Part shown: piece by piece, positions 12,306 to 26,309 of the stretch
Numbering within the stretch: the first letter of the stretch is position 1
Layout of the letters: every line of letters starts with the position of its first letter
DNA from: Hydra vulgaris
Lineage: Eukaryota; Cnidaria; Hydrozoa; Anthoathecata; Hydridae
Assembly: GCF_038396675.1 (NCBI RefSeq)
Contig: NC_088926.1
Span: 2,430,001-2,494,000 of the forward strand
Length of the DNA stretch: 64,000 nucleotides
Direction: 5' to 3'
The notes under the pieces: model-generated
Told to the model about the DNA's origin: nothing
Database searches by the model: none
Seen by the model: only the letters and a program-made list of their open reading frames with translations
Position numbers and translations under genes: made by a program

Positions 12306-14563
12306 TTACTTTGACAGCTTTATAAGTTTTTGCTTTGGTTCTTTTGATGATCTGGGATTATACAAAATACTATGGTTATTAAACAAAATATTACATAAAA
12401 TTACTCCAGATTTTTTTTTTATTCTGAAACCATAAAAATCAGAAATTGACATAAATATATTACATAAACACTTTCGACATACTTTATCAGTAAGTGGATG
12501 AAACATGGCATAACAAAACATAGTCCATTGACAGGCATTGTAGTCGCCATATTTTTCATAATAAAATTTTGTTCCTTCGCCTGTTTCTATTTTTGTAACA
12601 TACCCAGAAATGTAAATTAGGGCTTTTTTAACATTTACATCCAGCTTTTCTTTCAGATCAGGTAATTTATTTAAAACACTTGATGAATCATCATCTAATA
12701 AAAACTTGCACTTTTCACAATCATGACCTGCTTCGTTTTCTGCAACTTCATCTATATTTACACCCACTTGCAAAATTAATTTGGTTTTAAATATTCTGAC
12801 TTTTTCTAAAATTTGCTGAGTGTTTATAAAATAAGTCCCATCTGACCTTTGTCGAAGCTCCCAAACATTTTCTCTAAAGGATCTGTTGTAAATTTACCAA
12901 GTACCACGCATCAAAATCCAGAGTTAAGAAGGTACTTGACAAGAGCAATTATAGCAGAACATGTATGCCAAAGTGTTGTCCCTGTATCTACTGTGAGCTG
13001 ACACTGACGTTGACCTTGAATACCGGTCATTTTCTGCGCTGTACATGCAATTTTGTTCAAAAAAGTTATTCTTTCATCATTTTCTGTAGATACAACAGCT
13101 CTATCATCATCACGATAACGTAAGTCTGCATATGGTCTTTTAACATAAACAATCTTCCAAAACCTTAATATAATTTCAAAAAATCGTATGATACCATCTG
13201 TTTTACTTATGTTAGAGCATGTCTTCAGTGCAGCTAATGTTTTGTCACAAAATATACGGAAACAAGTAGATACCTTTTGTCTTTCGATGGGTTTTGGTGC
13301 TATTGATACATCATTAAGTTTTGAAAGTTTAACTAAACTTCTTTTTTCAGTTTCATGTAAATGTTTTAAATCAGCCCATAATGCTGATTTCAATTCACCA
13401 TCATCTTCGAACTTTAGAGTTTGAGTTTTCTCAGTTAGCCAGTTGTTTTGCACTGACTTCAATTACTTGAACAGCATTGAGTTCAAATACTTGCAACATA
13501 CGACATAAGTATTTCGGACCACCACAAATTCAAACCAACATAAAACTTAGAACGGTTGATGCTAATGAGTCAGGTTTGTTTACCTCCTTTCCTAATAAAG
13601 ACCCAAGCAATATGTAAGAGAAGGCTTTAACTAGACTTTATCTATAAATAAAATACATTTTTTTTCATAAACGTTTTTTGCTTTTTTAAATATCTAACTG
13701 ATGAACTTAGAATCATTAGGAGAAGAATTAATTTTTGATGTAAGTTTTTGAAGTGAAATACTTGGAAGCTGGTAGTCTTGTCTCAGTTTGTCATACAGGG
13801 ATCTTGATAACGAATAATACTCAAAACCACGAATAATCATTTCAGGATTATACTTTTTTGTTCCAATGATAACAGGACTCATTGCATCAAAATGTTCCTG
13901 AAGTACATAAACTTTGTTGCTTTTCATTAAAGTATTAAGATATCTCTAACATTCTTCAAGTTGTGAATATGATTTAAATTTGGTTATTCTGTTTTTTGAT
14001 AAACTTTGGATAGTATTTTTTATACCACAATGAAATCCTTCAAAGATCAAATCATTCTTAATCTTTATCAAAACTCTGGGTATTGACGTATTTTTTTCAA
14101 AATCAGTAGACTGTATGCATAACGAATTGTTGGTGAAGTACCAAATAAAACTTTTCAAAAAATCAAGACTGCCAATTTTAACCTTATTTTTAAGATGCTC
14201 AAAATTGAATACTTTATTTTGTTGATTGAAAAGATGGAGTTCACCTGGAATTATACTCCGCACTTCGGACAAAGTTTTATTTGTTCGAGATGGACCAGGT
14301 TTTGTAGGAAAAAGACTTTTTTTCACACAAGTAAACAGTGAAAGGGGGTCATGAGGTCTCATTTTACCATGCTTAATTATTGTTATATAATTGGGTGGAA
14401 AATGACGCTCACATACAGCAGTATTGTCACTATCAAGTATATTATCCCATGGTATTATAGAAATCCATCGAGCACGTTCTTCTTTATCAGTTGGTAACCG
14501 AAACACCTTTTCTTTATTTTTTATCATAGTTGCCATAGCAACTCATCGCACAACATTTCTTTC
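12306..14563 (-). pseudogene. THAP / P-element-type transposase, broken, catalytic core missing
   Basis: Four minus-strand blocks follow the order of P-element/THAP9 transposases. (1) 14563-13946: THAP zinc finger (CCAMSC, then FRLPTDKEERARW, then VCERHF). The CxxxC half is one frame away from the rest; a slip in an A6 run (plus strand 14517-14522) splits the finger, so the ATG at 14536 is not the true start. (2) 13927-13694: the LRQDYQLPSISLQKL segment that precedes the RNase H fold. (3) 13660-12911: AFSYILLGSLLGKE and the ALWADLKHLHETE region, the GTP-binding insertion and following helices. (4) 12773-12306: the C-terminal ALIYISGYVTK block with a CRKC pair. Between (2) and (3) only about 30 codons remain where the first catalytic part of the RNase H domain belongs, so it cannot be active. 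No terminal repeats were found. Confidence 0.85.
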
Positions 14564-15095
14564 ACGGTCGTTTACGAACGTTAAGTTTAGGTGCGCATGT
14601 GCCAAAAGTTAATATAAATTTCAGAGTTTTTATAATGGCTGCGGTTCTTAGCTACATAATCTTTTTTATATAGCAACTGTTATTTTTAGTTTATTTTTGT
14701 AAAAGTTAATGTTGCAACCATATTACTGATCTAAATCAATAAGTAAATGCCTTTTTTGTATTAGTAAATAAATGAATACGCTAACCAATTATTTTTAAAG
14801 TTTTAATTTGTATTTTGGCTAAAACTTTTATTTGTAACATTGAGTGGTTTGTTTATTTTTTAAAAATAAATTTTGAGAATTTCTAACTGTACAAATTAAA
14901 AAAAAAATTTTCTTCATTATTACTATTACTTTCTTTATACTTTGTCTTTCTTTTGGTTGTTGCTTAAATTTAATTTTTCTGTAAAAATGTATTTTAACTC
15001 GTTTAGCTTGTTAAGAGCTTAGTTTTTTCTTGAATTTTGTTCTGGTGCATTTTAATCAACTATGTTATAAAACTAGAGATATAAAAATGTAATAA
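14564..15095. other. Non-coding AT-rich stretch
   Basis: No supported gene. It would contain the promoter side of the P-element-like gene; no terminal inverted repeat was recognised. Confidence 0.4.
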
Positions 15096-15099
15096 TATT

Positions 15100-15560
<461 letters not shown>

Positions 15561-15639
15561 GAGAGAGAGAGCAATGTGCATATTATTTTTAAAACATTAA
15601 AAATAAAGGACGTCAAAATTTTTGTTAGTTCAACATTTT

Positions 15640-16640
15640 TATGTAATTAATTAAAAGACAGGTAGTTTAAAATTGCAAAGCATTAAAATAAATAAACAAG
15701 ACCAAAACTTTGTGTTAATTTTTTCTGCATTTATTTGAAAAAATGGGTATTAAAGATAGTCAGATGAGTTAAACTCATCATTGGTATAGTATTATTAGTT
15801 TAATTGAAGAGCTAAAACTATATTAGAGTATAATTTTAATATATTATTATATACTCTATAAATCTCTCTAAGCTTAAAGTTAATAAAGGGAAATAAGTTT
15901 ATAAAATAACTTTTAATTATATTTTCATGGCATTCAAATTTATTACAATTATACATACAGTTTTTCTTTATACAATCATAGTTTTTAAATCTCGAAGCTT
16001 TTAAACATTAAAAAATTAAAAATTAAAATCGAGTTTGAGCTTCTGACACATAAGAACATGACACTGTGCTTTAAATGATCAAATCATTTCCTTGAAGAGT
16101 TTTTAAAGATGTTGTCTAAAAAAAAATTTAACAAAATAATAGTAATTTAGGAATGAACTTGCTTCAAAGTTATCATTAAATCTTAAAACAAAAAACCTTT
16201 TACACAATGAAAACTAAAAAGTCTTTTTCAGAAGGCCTAATGAAAAAAGAAGAAAAATAGTACTAACAAAATTAGCTATAAAATTAATCTTTGCTTCAAT
16301 ACTGTCTAAAGTTGAAATAGATAAAAAATTAAATTAATTAAGGCATTATATTAATTTATATGGCATTATTAAAGTCTATAAATTAACATAAATATAAAAA
16401 CAATACTACTAAATCATAATCTTAATAATCATGATATATATCAATATTGTCTAACTGTACATACCAGCTATTAATGCAATTTGATATCTAAAAAGTAAAA
16501 TCCAACCATATTTAACTTGAACATAAAATTATTTTAATTAAATCAACTTAAATTTTTTTATTTTTTTAAATTTTAATTAAATTAACTTATATGTGACTTA
16601 AATATTATATTAATACTACAATTATGAAAAAGAAGAGGAG
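15640..16640. other. Non-coding AT-rich stretch
   Basis: About 80% A+T, no supported frame, RNA or repeat structure. Confidence 0.5.
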
Positions 16641-16644
16641 TTAG

Positions 16645-16765
16645 TGGTTTTGCGACGAACTTGTTACTAAAGAGTTACGATGTTTAAAAAAGGTGGGGGG
16701 GGGGAGGAGTAAGTCCAAAACGGTCAAAAAATGCGTGACGTAATTTGTGGACGACCCCTAAGAAT
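16645..16765 (-). repeat. Repeat terminus (GGTCGTCCACAAATTACGTCACGC type)
   Basis: The reverse complement reads GGGGTCGTCCACAAATTACG then TCACGCATTTTTTGACCGTTTTGG, closely matching the end at 38333-38400 (GGGATCGGCCATAAACTACG then TTACGCAAATTTTGACCG) and at 9014-9045. It is a conserved end of a dispersed element; a G10 run interrupts it at about 16694-16703. Confidence 0.55.
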
Positions 16766-16944
16766 CTTTTAATGTCACAAAAAACACATCTGTATTTTTT
16801 CAACGACTAAGTCCGTAGTTTTGTGCGTATATATAATATGGACATCCGTAAGAAAAAGTTGCAGTATCCGTTGTATCAGTGGCGTCCATAAAATATATAC
16901 GTAGCAAAACCACTGTTTTAGAACCCGTGTCCCATTGCACGTGT

Positions 16945-17122
16945 CGTCACTTATTTTAGGTGTCCCAAAAAGTCCTTACGGTCTTATCACAGAACACCGC
17001 AGAATAGCATTTAACAGAAAGATGACACACCTCCTTCCTTACCGTAGTTGCAATACTTGCTCAGAGATGGGTTTGAACCAAGGATCTCTTGTTTCTGAGG
17101 TTAGCGCGCTTGCCTCTTTTTC
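16945..17122 (-). mobile_element. tRNA-derived SINE, second family, decayed copy
   Basis: On the minus strand it reads GGCAAGCGCGCTAACCTCAG, then a B box within TTGGTTCAAACCC, then the body AAGGAAGGAGGTGTGTC and TGTTAAATGCTATTCTGCGG, ending in TTTTTGGGACACCTAAA. The copy at 49645-49823 is better preserved and shows both A and B boxes. Here the 5' part with the A box is degraded. Short frames over it are not genes. Confidence 0.75.
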
Positions 17123-17191
17123 AGTATATAGCTTGTTATATACTGATCAACACATTTGTAGTGTTGATCAGTATATAACAAGCTATATACT
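17123..17191. repeat. Perfect 31-bp hairpin
   Basis: 17123-17153 and 17161-17191 are exact reverse complements (arm AGTATATAGCTTGTTATATA continuing CTGATCAACAC), with a 7-base loop ATTTGTA. It directly follows the SINE end. It could be a small palindrome insertion; it lacks the T-tract of a bacterial-type terminator, which would be irrelevant here anyway. Confidence 0.95.
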
Positions 17192-17488
17192 GATCAACAC
17201 TACAAAATATTAGGAAAATAAGCCAATACTAATCAATTACATTACATTATTAAACAAGAGTGAGGGGGGGGGGGGGATAACTACTAGTATCTATTAGGAC
17301 CATATTATATACTAATATATTATATATTGTTGATATTATTAATAATTATTATTATTATCCTTTGTTAAATAATCAATTTTAGTACAAGTAAGCAATGCAA
17401 CCAACAAAGAAAAAATATATACTTGGTAACTTTCTTTTTCTTTTTTGTCTAATATTTAAATATATTTTTATATTTACACTTTATTTTG

Positions 17489-17608
<120 letters not shown>

Positions 17609-18099
17609 TAAGATATATTTATATATCTTTTTATAAATATTTTAAATACATTTTTTACACTTTAAATACATTATTTACACTTTTTAACATTTTATAATTG
17701 TAATATTCATTAAAATAATTAAATTTCTTTCTTTTTTTCTTTTTCTCAAGGTTGGTTTATGCTTTCTGTTAATAGGGTTAGTTTTTTGATGGTGGGATTT
17801 CATAATACTGCTTAACCGCTTTGTTGGAGAAAGAATGAATTGATATATGGTAAATAATTTATTAAAATCGTGATGAATGGATTCGCCTCCTTGTTCGCCG
17901 TAATATCCAAACCCAGCACCCCATTTTTTCAAAAACGGAATAGCATGTTCTTCCAACATATGTAACTTCGGTGGCACTGAATCATCCGACCAATTAGCGC
18001 GATAAAACTGCATTAAATCACCAATATGTGTTTCTAAAGATAAATAGAAAGCAATAAATTTTATTTTGTTCTCAAACATACTATAAACACGTTTATATA

Positions 18100-18190
18100 T
18101 TTACTTATAATTTCACTTCCATAATACCCTTTAAACTACTTATTGCAAAAACGGATTATAATTTTTTCAATAATAAAAGTAATTAAAGAT
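18100..18190. other. Intron of the GEQGGESIH pseudogene
   Basis: AT-rich spacer between exons D and E with no independent feature. Confidence 0.3.
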
Positions 18191-19420
18191 TAACTTATTT
18201 ATCGATGGGTTGGAAAGAGTTTTCATTAACCATTTAATCCCCTCGTGTCTAAAAAAACATTCCAAGTTGTGTTAATTGAGCTGTTATTGAACTTTTAGAA
18301 GAGAAGACATTATAGCAATTAGCAAATTTACGGAAAAGTTGTTTATGTTTGTTTCCAACTTCAACTGATCTTTCATGTAGAATTGTTCCAGCAAATCCGT
18401 TATTGTAAACACAGATTGAAACAGAATTACATAGCTGTAGTATACATTTTTTCTAAAAAAAAAACATGGTCTATATTTATTTTGATTATTTTGTGTTTTT
18501 AGTAACAGGGCCCCTAGTAAAACTCCAGGGACGCAAAAAAACCTTCAAGCCCCCTTGAGTTAGAAGCCACGATTGGCACCTAACTAGTCTAAAGGCACTT
18601 ATTTTTTTTTACTAGGCACTTATTTTATTTACCTAGTCTAAAGGCACAATATTTATGAAAATTAAAAATATGAATATGTATATCTCTTACTCTCTCTCTC
18701 TTTCTAATTATAAAGATATATTAATATAGCACCATACTTTAAGCATTTTATGTACATGGTTTCCTATGAAACTTTTTCCGTGATATGCCTGACGTTGAAT
18801 TTTAAGTTGTTGCAAAATAACCTCAATCTGTTGAGTACATGGTCCCTCACTTTTCTTTAAAATAGATTCTTTTTCCAAAGTATTACACTCTTGTATCTAT
18901 AAGATAAACATAATTTTACTTTAAAAAGTTTAAAAAAGTTTACGACTTTAAAAAATAAAGGAATTTAAAATAATTTTGAAATAAATCTTAAATGACTTCC
19001 TTACTTTTTTATCTTTGGTTTTGGTTAGAAAGTCATATTCGCGGATGAAAATTGGCATAATATTTTATACTTCATCTGGATTAGTTAATATAGATGTAGC
19101 AAAATCATCACTAATTAACTCAATTTGATCATCAAGACCTGAGATACAATTTTTCAAAACAGAAATTTATTTTTGTTTCAAAATAAAGTTATTATAAGGT
19201 TCAGATAAACCATTTTTGCTTTTTAATGATGCTGCCATCATAATGTCAACACCATGTGCTTCTTCCTCGAACATGTTGAAAAATTTTAAATAAACACCAA
19301 GAGCAATATGCAAATTCGGTAAAGAAGCCTATGCATAAACATATGTAATAAATTTTTTTCTAAAAATAAGAATTTTGTATATATAATTTTTACTTTATAT
19401 ATATAAAAATCTCTCTCTCT

Positions 19421-19424
<4 letters not shown>

Positions 19425-19495
<71 letters not shown>
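19425..19495. repeat. (TA)n microsatellite flanking SINE tail
   Basis: Pure TA tract directly abutting the poly(A) tail of the SINE (read on the plus strand as poly-T from about 19499). Its partner tract 19735-19812 lies on the other side, so the SINE inserted in, or seeded, a TA tract. Confidence 0.95.
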
Positions 19496-19498
<3 letters not shown>

Positions 19499-19733
19499 TT
19501 TTTTTTTTTGTTATTCACCTCCCCAAGGCCAAGAAGGTCACTACAGATGAGGAGGCTACTTAATAGTGGTTATAACCCTCTCTCAACTCTAGAAATCCGA
19601 AACACGAACCTCGACGAACAAGGCCGCTGCGCGGAGAATCAAGTCGAGCGCGGTACTACCAGGGACGTGGTGGGGATCGAACTCGGAACCTCTCGCTTAT
19701 GAAGCGAGCGCTTTACCACTACACCACTACCGC

Positions 19734-19735
<2 letters not shown>
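19499..19735 (-). mobile_element. tRNA-Met-derived SINE, well preserved
   Basis: Read on the minus strand from 19735, it begins GCGGTAGTGGTGTAGTGG. The A box TGGTGTAGTGG is at 19726-19716 and the B box GTTCGATCC at 19682-19674; an anticodon-like loop TTCATAA lies between paired GCTCGC/GCGAG arms. These are internal RNA polymerase III promoter elements. A non-tRNA body of about 120 bases follows and ends in an A-run at about 19508-19499. A decayed copy is at 3545-3655. It sits in an intron of the surrounding pseudogene. A functional tRNA is unlikely because the acceptor stem does not close properly. Confidence 0.85.

Positions 19736-19812
<77 letters not shown>
19735..19812. repeat. (TA)n microsatellite
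   Basis: Continuous TA tract between the SINE head and exon A of the pseudogene. Confidence 0.95.
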
Positions 19813-19814
<2 letters not shown>

Positions 19815-20138
19815 TAAATATGCTAAAAGCAACTGTAAATCAAAATTAAATAAATATAAAAAACTTACCTGATCTAGAGGTATTCTCAAGATTGGCTCTG
19901 TTATAACATTATTGTTATACTTAGCATTTTTCTTGAGACCACCACTTTCCATGAATTTTTTAAAGCCAATTTGAAGGCTTTCAATTGTGCGGATATCAAT
20001 TACTGGTCTTTCGTTTCTGCAAATTTTCATTTCGTCTGCTGTTGCATTACAGAACAAACAACAGTGAATACCTTAAGATTTTCATATTATAATTAAATGA
20101 ATACCAAAATTAGTATATATTTATATATATATGTGTAT

Positions 20139-20171
<33 letters not shown>

Positions 20172-20189
<18 letters not shown>

Positions 20190-20564
20190 TTTTAAACATC
20201 TTCGCTTCCAACAAGGCTGCAAGCAGCCACTAATTAAAGTTGGAAGTTACTGTAAGAGAAAAGATGAAGATTGCAGAGCAAGATAACGATTGACGGACGA
20301 TTTAAAAGATTGCAAATTATATGAATCAGGAAAGCAAGATGAAGGAAGCGAATTCCAAAGAGCTGATGTTCGAGGAAAAAAACTAGACGAATAAGCGTTT
20401 TTGGAGCACTTAGGAACAGTCACAGAAAAAGGATGACACTTAATTGAATGACGAGTAACACGAGAATGAATTTTAGTAGATGGCACAAGAGACGTTAGCT
20501 CTTTCGAGCAGTGCCCATTATAGTATTTGTAGAAAAGAGAAAGAGAAGCAACATTACGACGATG

Positions 20565-20565
<1 letters not shown>
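20172..20565 (-). mobile_element. 5'-truncated copy of the intact LINE
   Basis: This matches 39694-40087 base for base, including the poly(A) tail (read as T22 at 20172-20193), the 53-base 3' UTR and the last 98 or so codons of the RT ORF (end RYLALQSSSFLLQ). By eye only one substitution separates them (20277 region, GCAGAGC against GTAGAGC, synonymous). It stops abruptly at GACGATGT, where a TA array begins. This is classic dead-on-arrival 5' truncation during target-primed reverse transcription. The ATG at 20486 is not a real start. Confidence 0.95.
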
Positions 20566-21900
<1,335 letters not shown>

Positions 21901-22031
21901 ATAAAGACAAGTTACCAAGAGATTTTTATTTGTGTGGCCAAATTGTGCTAATTACACATACAATTATATTGTAACTATATTTAAAAAAATTATATACAAG
22001 TATAAAAATAATGACGCAATAGAAACTTTTT

Positions 22032-24400
22032 CTAAAAATCTTGATTATTTTGTTCAATAATTTTTGCCAACTCAATTTCTGAAATTTTGTATACACGACC
22101 ATTTGTTGTAGATGGCGGATCAATGGTACATAAAATATGATTTGATGGGACCCAACACATATCTTCTCATGCAGGCCAAGAAAAACTTGGACTGGGACCA
22201 TGTGGGTGCATAAATTGAATTTTATAATCTCCTTCTCCTTCATCTTTTTTGTTTATAATTCCAATCCACCAAAAGCTGTCATACATGCAAGCTACATAGT
22301 CCATATGATTATAAATAACTTGCTGCACAACCAGCTCATTTGGTATCTGCACAAGCTTAAATGTCTGAACATCAGTTTGTTGACTCATCCTTTTAAAAGA
22401 AATTGTATATTTATCAATTGGTATAAAATGGTGAAAGGATCTTGTTCCTGGCAAGGTTCTTCCCATAGTAAACCTTGGTTGCAATGATGATCGTACTTCA
22501 TTTATTTCTATTTTATAAACTAAAATAAATTGAATGTTTTTTATATTGGTTACACAAAATTCAAACATCTTATCTACCTCCAAAATCTGTCCAGTCACTG
22601 TTCTTTTTAATTTAGCTTGTGCAGTTAATCGTTTTACTGTGCCGTTAATGCCATCACAAGCAGACTTACCATGGCTAGTAGCAAAAAAAAACCCATTCAG
22701 CATCAATATCAAAGTCTTCTTTGTGATGACAAAGATTAATAAAGTTTTTAAAGTTTTTATATTGTGCTGCACATCCATCAGTGAAGTATTTAATATTACT
22801 AATCTGTAGAATGTTTGCCTTAATGTAATTGGTAATGAGCTGCTGTATTTTATATACAAAGTATACATCATGCTCAGCGTCATCAGAAAGGATGCAAAAT
22901 TACTTTAATAGTAGTTTATCATTTGATTTATAGTAAATAATAATAGGGTGAAGTGTACATTTTGGTTTATTCCAATGGTAACTTTGCACCTCATCCTGAA
23001 CAATAAATTGGAAGTTCTCTGCAAAGTCACCCAATACTATACACTCATTTTGATTTAATAACTCTTTACAGTCTTTGAGGTACTTGGCTTGACTTTTAGC
23101 TATAAGTGAATGAGATGTTAATTTATCTATTTTATTGCATATAAGGTCGATAACATCTTCAATATTAATTTTTTGATTGATCAGCGTAGTTCTATCTGTA
23201 TGCTGCCATTGGTTAATTGTTATTTCTTTATCGCTGTTGTCAAACTTTGCTGTAAAGAATTCTTTTAAAGCAGCAATACCAGGGCATAACGGACATTGAT
23301 GTAACATGCACTCTACATTATCCCTATTGCAAACAATCATTTCCATCAAATCTCTATAGTCTTTGTCAATTTTAAGAGCATCAGCTACATATAGTTCCTT
23401 TAAATTAATCAATATTAGTCTTTTTTGCATGTGTTGCCTGTACCCTATACTCACAAAATCTTTTTTTCCAGGCAGCATTCGTGTGTACTCGTCGCTTTGA
23501 TAAAAGCTATGAACAAGATCAATGGTTGCGTGGGAAAGCGACTTTCCTTTTTTTGATGATGGTTTATGCAAAATTCCATGTTTTTTTTTTAGCTTTTCTA
23601 GCTTCTCGTACTAGGTCATTAGATACATTAAAAAATTCTGCAGACTTTACGAGTGACCATGATTCTGGAGTTAGTGTTAATATCTGAATTTTTGCGGAGT
23701 ATGTCACATTTTTTATCTTATCTTTCAATTCATTTAAAAGTGAGTATAGATCGTCAATTTGGTTATCAATTGAAGAACTTAATGGTGTACAAGATGGTGT
23801 CAATGTAATCATAGGATCAATATCATAAACTTTTTTTATTTTGTTTGCTGTTGCTCCAGTTATTTGATCAAATTTTCTTTTGGCAGCTGGTAATCGTTGG
23901 TGTTTTGGAATTGATTTAAGCTTAACAGGTGACACACCTATAGATCCAAGACTTTCATTGAGAGATGAACGTTGTTTTTGTTCAGGCTCAATCCTAATAT
24001 AGCATTGATCAATTGATTTTAATTCTTTATTTATACAATGTACCCTTTTGTAACAACTACTGCATAATTTCCACCCAGGTACAGCAGCAATGTCTTGTGT
24101 TTTTAGAGTTATTGCCATTGATAGCAATATCTTCACATTTCCTATGAAAAAAAGGAAACAATTATTTCTAAAAACTAATATCAACTCACCATCATTGTAA
24201 AGAACAAATGAGTGTAATTGTTACTTTATAAATGTACCTAATTTTTTTTAAATTTATTTAATTACTATTTTAATCAAAATAATAAACTGTTTCATCAAAA
24301 TAGTATAAAAATTACCTTTCACATTTTTCTTTCGATTTCCATGTTGTTGCTTGACAAATGAAAGGCTCGTTGCAGAAGTCAACAAAACGTTTCGAATCTC
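22032..24400 (-). pseudogene. Multi-exon GDFAEN/TDGC family gene, decayed; candidate DNA transposase
   Basis: Minus strand. An upstream exon (to donor 24316) is followed by an exon from acceptor 24141 containing PGWKLCSSCYKRV (CxxC) and the KRKFDQITGA region. Then come KPSSKKGKSLSHATIDLVHSF, CNRDNVECMLHQCPLCPG, VLGDFAENFQFIVQDEVQSY, IKYFTDGCAAQYKNFKNF, FFATSHGKSACDGINGT, LPGTRSFHHFIPI, and a terminal CWVPSNHILCTIDPP ending at TAG 22032-22034. Lesions seen: +1 slips in an A10 run (23581-23590) and an A9/T9 run (about 22682-22690), TAA after KLLLK near 22900, and TGA at 22167-22169 before EDMCWV, probably from CGA. I recall intact relatives in Hydra and insects as uncharacterised proteins. Three conserved acidic motifs (GDFAEN, TDGC, CDG) suggest, but do not prove, a DDE-type nuclease. 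Confidence 0.75.
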
Positions 24401-25110
<710 letters not shown>

Positions 25111-25193
25111 ATGATTATTATTATTATTGTTATTATTGTTATTCTTATTATTGTTATAATATATTATTATATAGATATACATATAGAGGGAGA

Positions 25194-25234
25194 GGGGCTA
25201 ACAACGATCTTTTAAAAAGATCGTTGTTAGCCCC
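25194..25234. repeat. Perfect 20-bp hairpin with 1-base loop
   Basis: 25194-25213 (GGGGCTAACAACGATCTTTT) and 25215-25234 are exact reverse complements around a single A. Outside, GAGAGGGG and CCCCTCTG extend pairing after a 2-base bulge. Confidence 0.95.
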
Positions 25235-25289
25235 CCTCTGCCTACCTTTATTCTCCGGAAAAAGTTAAACTTAAGTACCTATGCTGCAA

Positions 25290-25905
25290 CAACTAATAAG
25301 GTGTCTGCTGCACAATATTTTTTAATAAAATTTGGCATGCACTTAGAAAATAAGTTACTGCACAGGGAAAAATAGATTTAAAAAAGTTATCAACATTCCT
25401 TTAATATAAAATTTACATCTGATCAACAACGAGTTTTTTCAGAACAGTAAATTTAATGATACTAAAAAGTAACTACTAAAAAGAACAACATAAAAATAAT
25501 GCCTAACTTTTAACTTTTTCTAAAAGTATATAGTATATGCTTTTAGAAAAAGTATATACTTTGTAGAGTTTTGAACCAAAGTATAATAATTTGGTTCAAA
25601 ACTCTACAAAATAACACATTCTTATTGCACATAAGTATCTATTCTGCTACAAAAAATTAGGTGTCTGCTACATAATATTTTTTAATGAACTTTGGCATGC
25701 ACTTAGATAATAAGTTTTTGCACTGGGCCCAATAGATTTAAAAAAGTTATCAACATTTCTCTAATATGAATTTTACATCTGATCAAAAACGAAGTTTTTA
25801 AGAACCATTAATTCAACGATAACGGTGGTAACTTCAAAAAGAAACAACACAAAAACAATGTTTAACTATTCTACTTTTCAAAAAATATAAATGTTGATAT
25901 GAAAT
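25290..25905. repeat. Diverged direct duplication of about 340 bp with an inner hairpin
   Basis: The block starting AGGTGTCTGCTGCACAATAT near 25300 recurs near 25645 (AGGTGTCTGCTACATAATAT) and stays alignable for about 210 bases. Between copies lies an inverted repeat (TTTGTAGAGTTTTGAACCA at about 25560 and TGGTTCAAAACTCTACAAA at about 25592). Confidence 0.8.
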
Positions 25906-26309
25906 TCTACAAAATAACACAAGAAAATACATTCTTACAACACATACGCTTCACTAAAATGGTCGAAGTTTTTGATTACAAGATCGGTGCCGTAAATCGA
26001 AGGATACGCTCGTACCTACAATTTATCGTCATTGTCTTATTTATTGTCAATTATAAAATTGTCAATTTATCTTATTGTCATTATGTGTTAACTTGTATTA
26101 ATTATGTGTTTTATATAATGATTATTTGTAAATTTATATAATGAGAAACTTGTAAAAATACTTTACGCTTACTATCGGGGCTTTATGTCAAGACCTTTGT
26201 CTTTTTCTTGCTCGTGTCGTTCTTAATTTTTATTTAAATATTATTGATGAAACTTGTAAACAAGAACATTGTAAAATGTTTATAAATAACGAAATAAATA
26301 ATAATAATA

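Larger units (their letters stand above)
17684..20040 (-). pseudogene. Multi-exon gene with GEQGGESIH motif, decayed (transposase-related family)
   Basis: Minus-strand exons, 5' to 3'. (A) 20037-19869, ending EPILRIPLDQ with donor GTAAGT. (B) 19326-19005, beginning ASLPNLHIALGVYLKFFN after an AG acceptor. (C) 18896-18738, IQECNTLEK...QRQAYHGKSFIGNH. (D) about 18444-18200, containing EVGNKHKQLFRKFANCY. (E) about 18045-17684, containing PKLHMLEEHAIPFLKKW and GEQGGESIHHDFN. The Q-to-A join of A and B keeps frame. Exon B has two in-frame TAA codons (after FILKQK and after NPDEV) and exon D ends in a stop, so the gene is dead. I recall this family as uncharacterised multicopy cnidarian proteins, possibly related to KDZ-type transposases; that link is from memory and tentative. 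A SINE and TA arrays fill intron A-B. Confidence 0.7.

Noticed and set aside
19674-19735. Functional tRNA-Met gene
   Set aside because: Followed by a fixed non-tRNA body and poly(A), with a second copy elsewhere: a SINE.
22167-22169. TGA read as selenocysteine or recoding
   Set aside because: Other stops and frame slips in the same gene show ordinary decay; a CGA-to-TGA change explains it.
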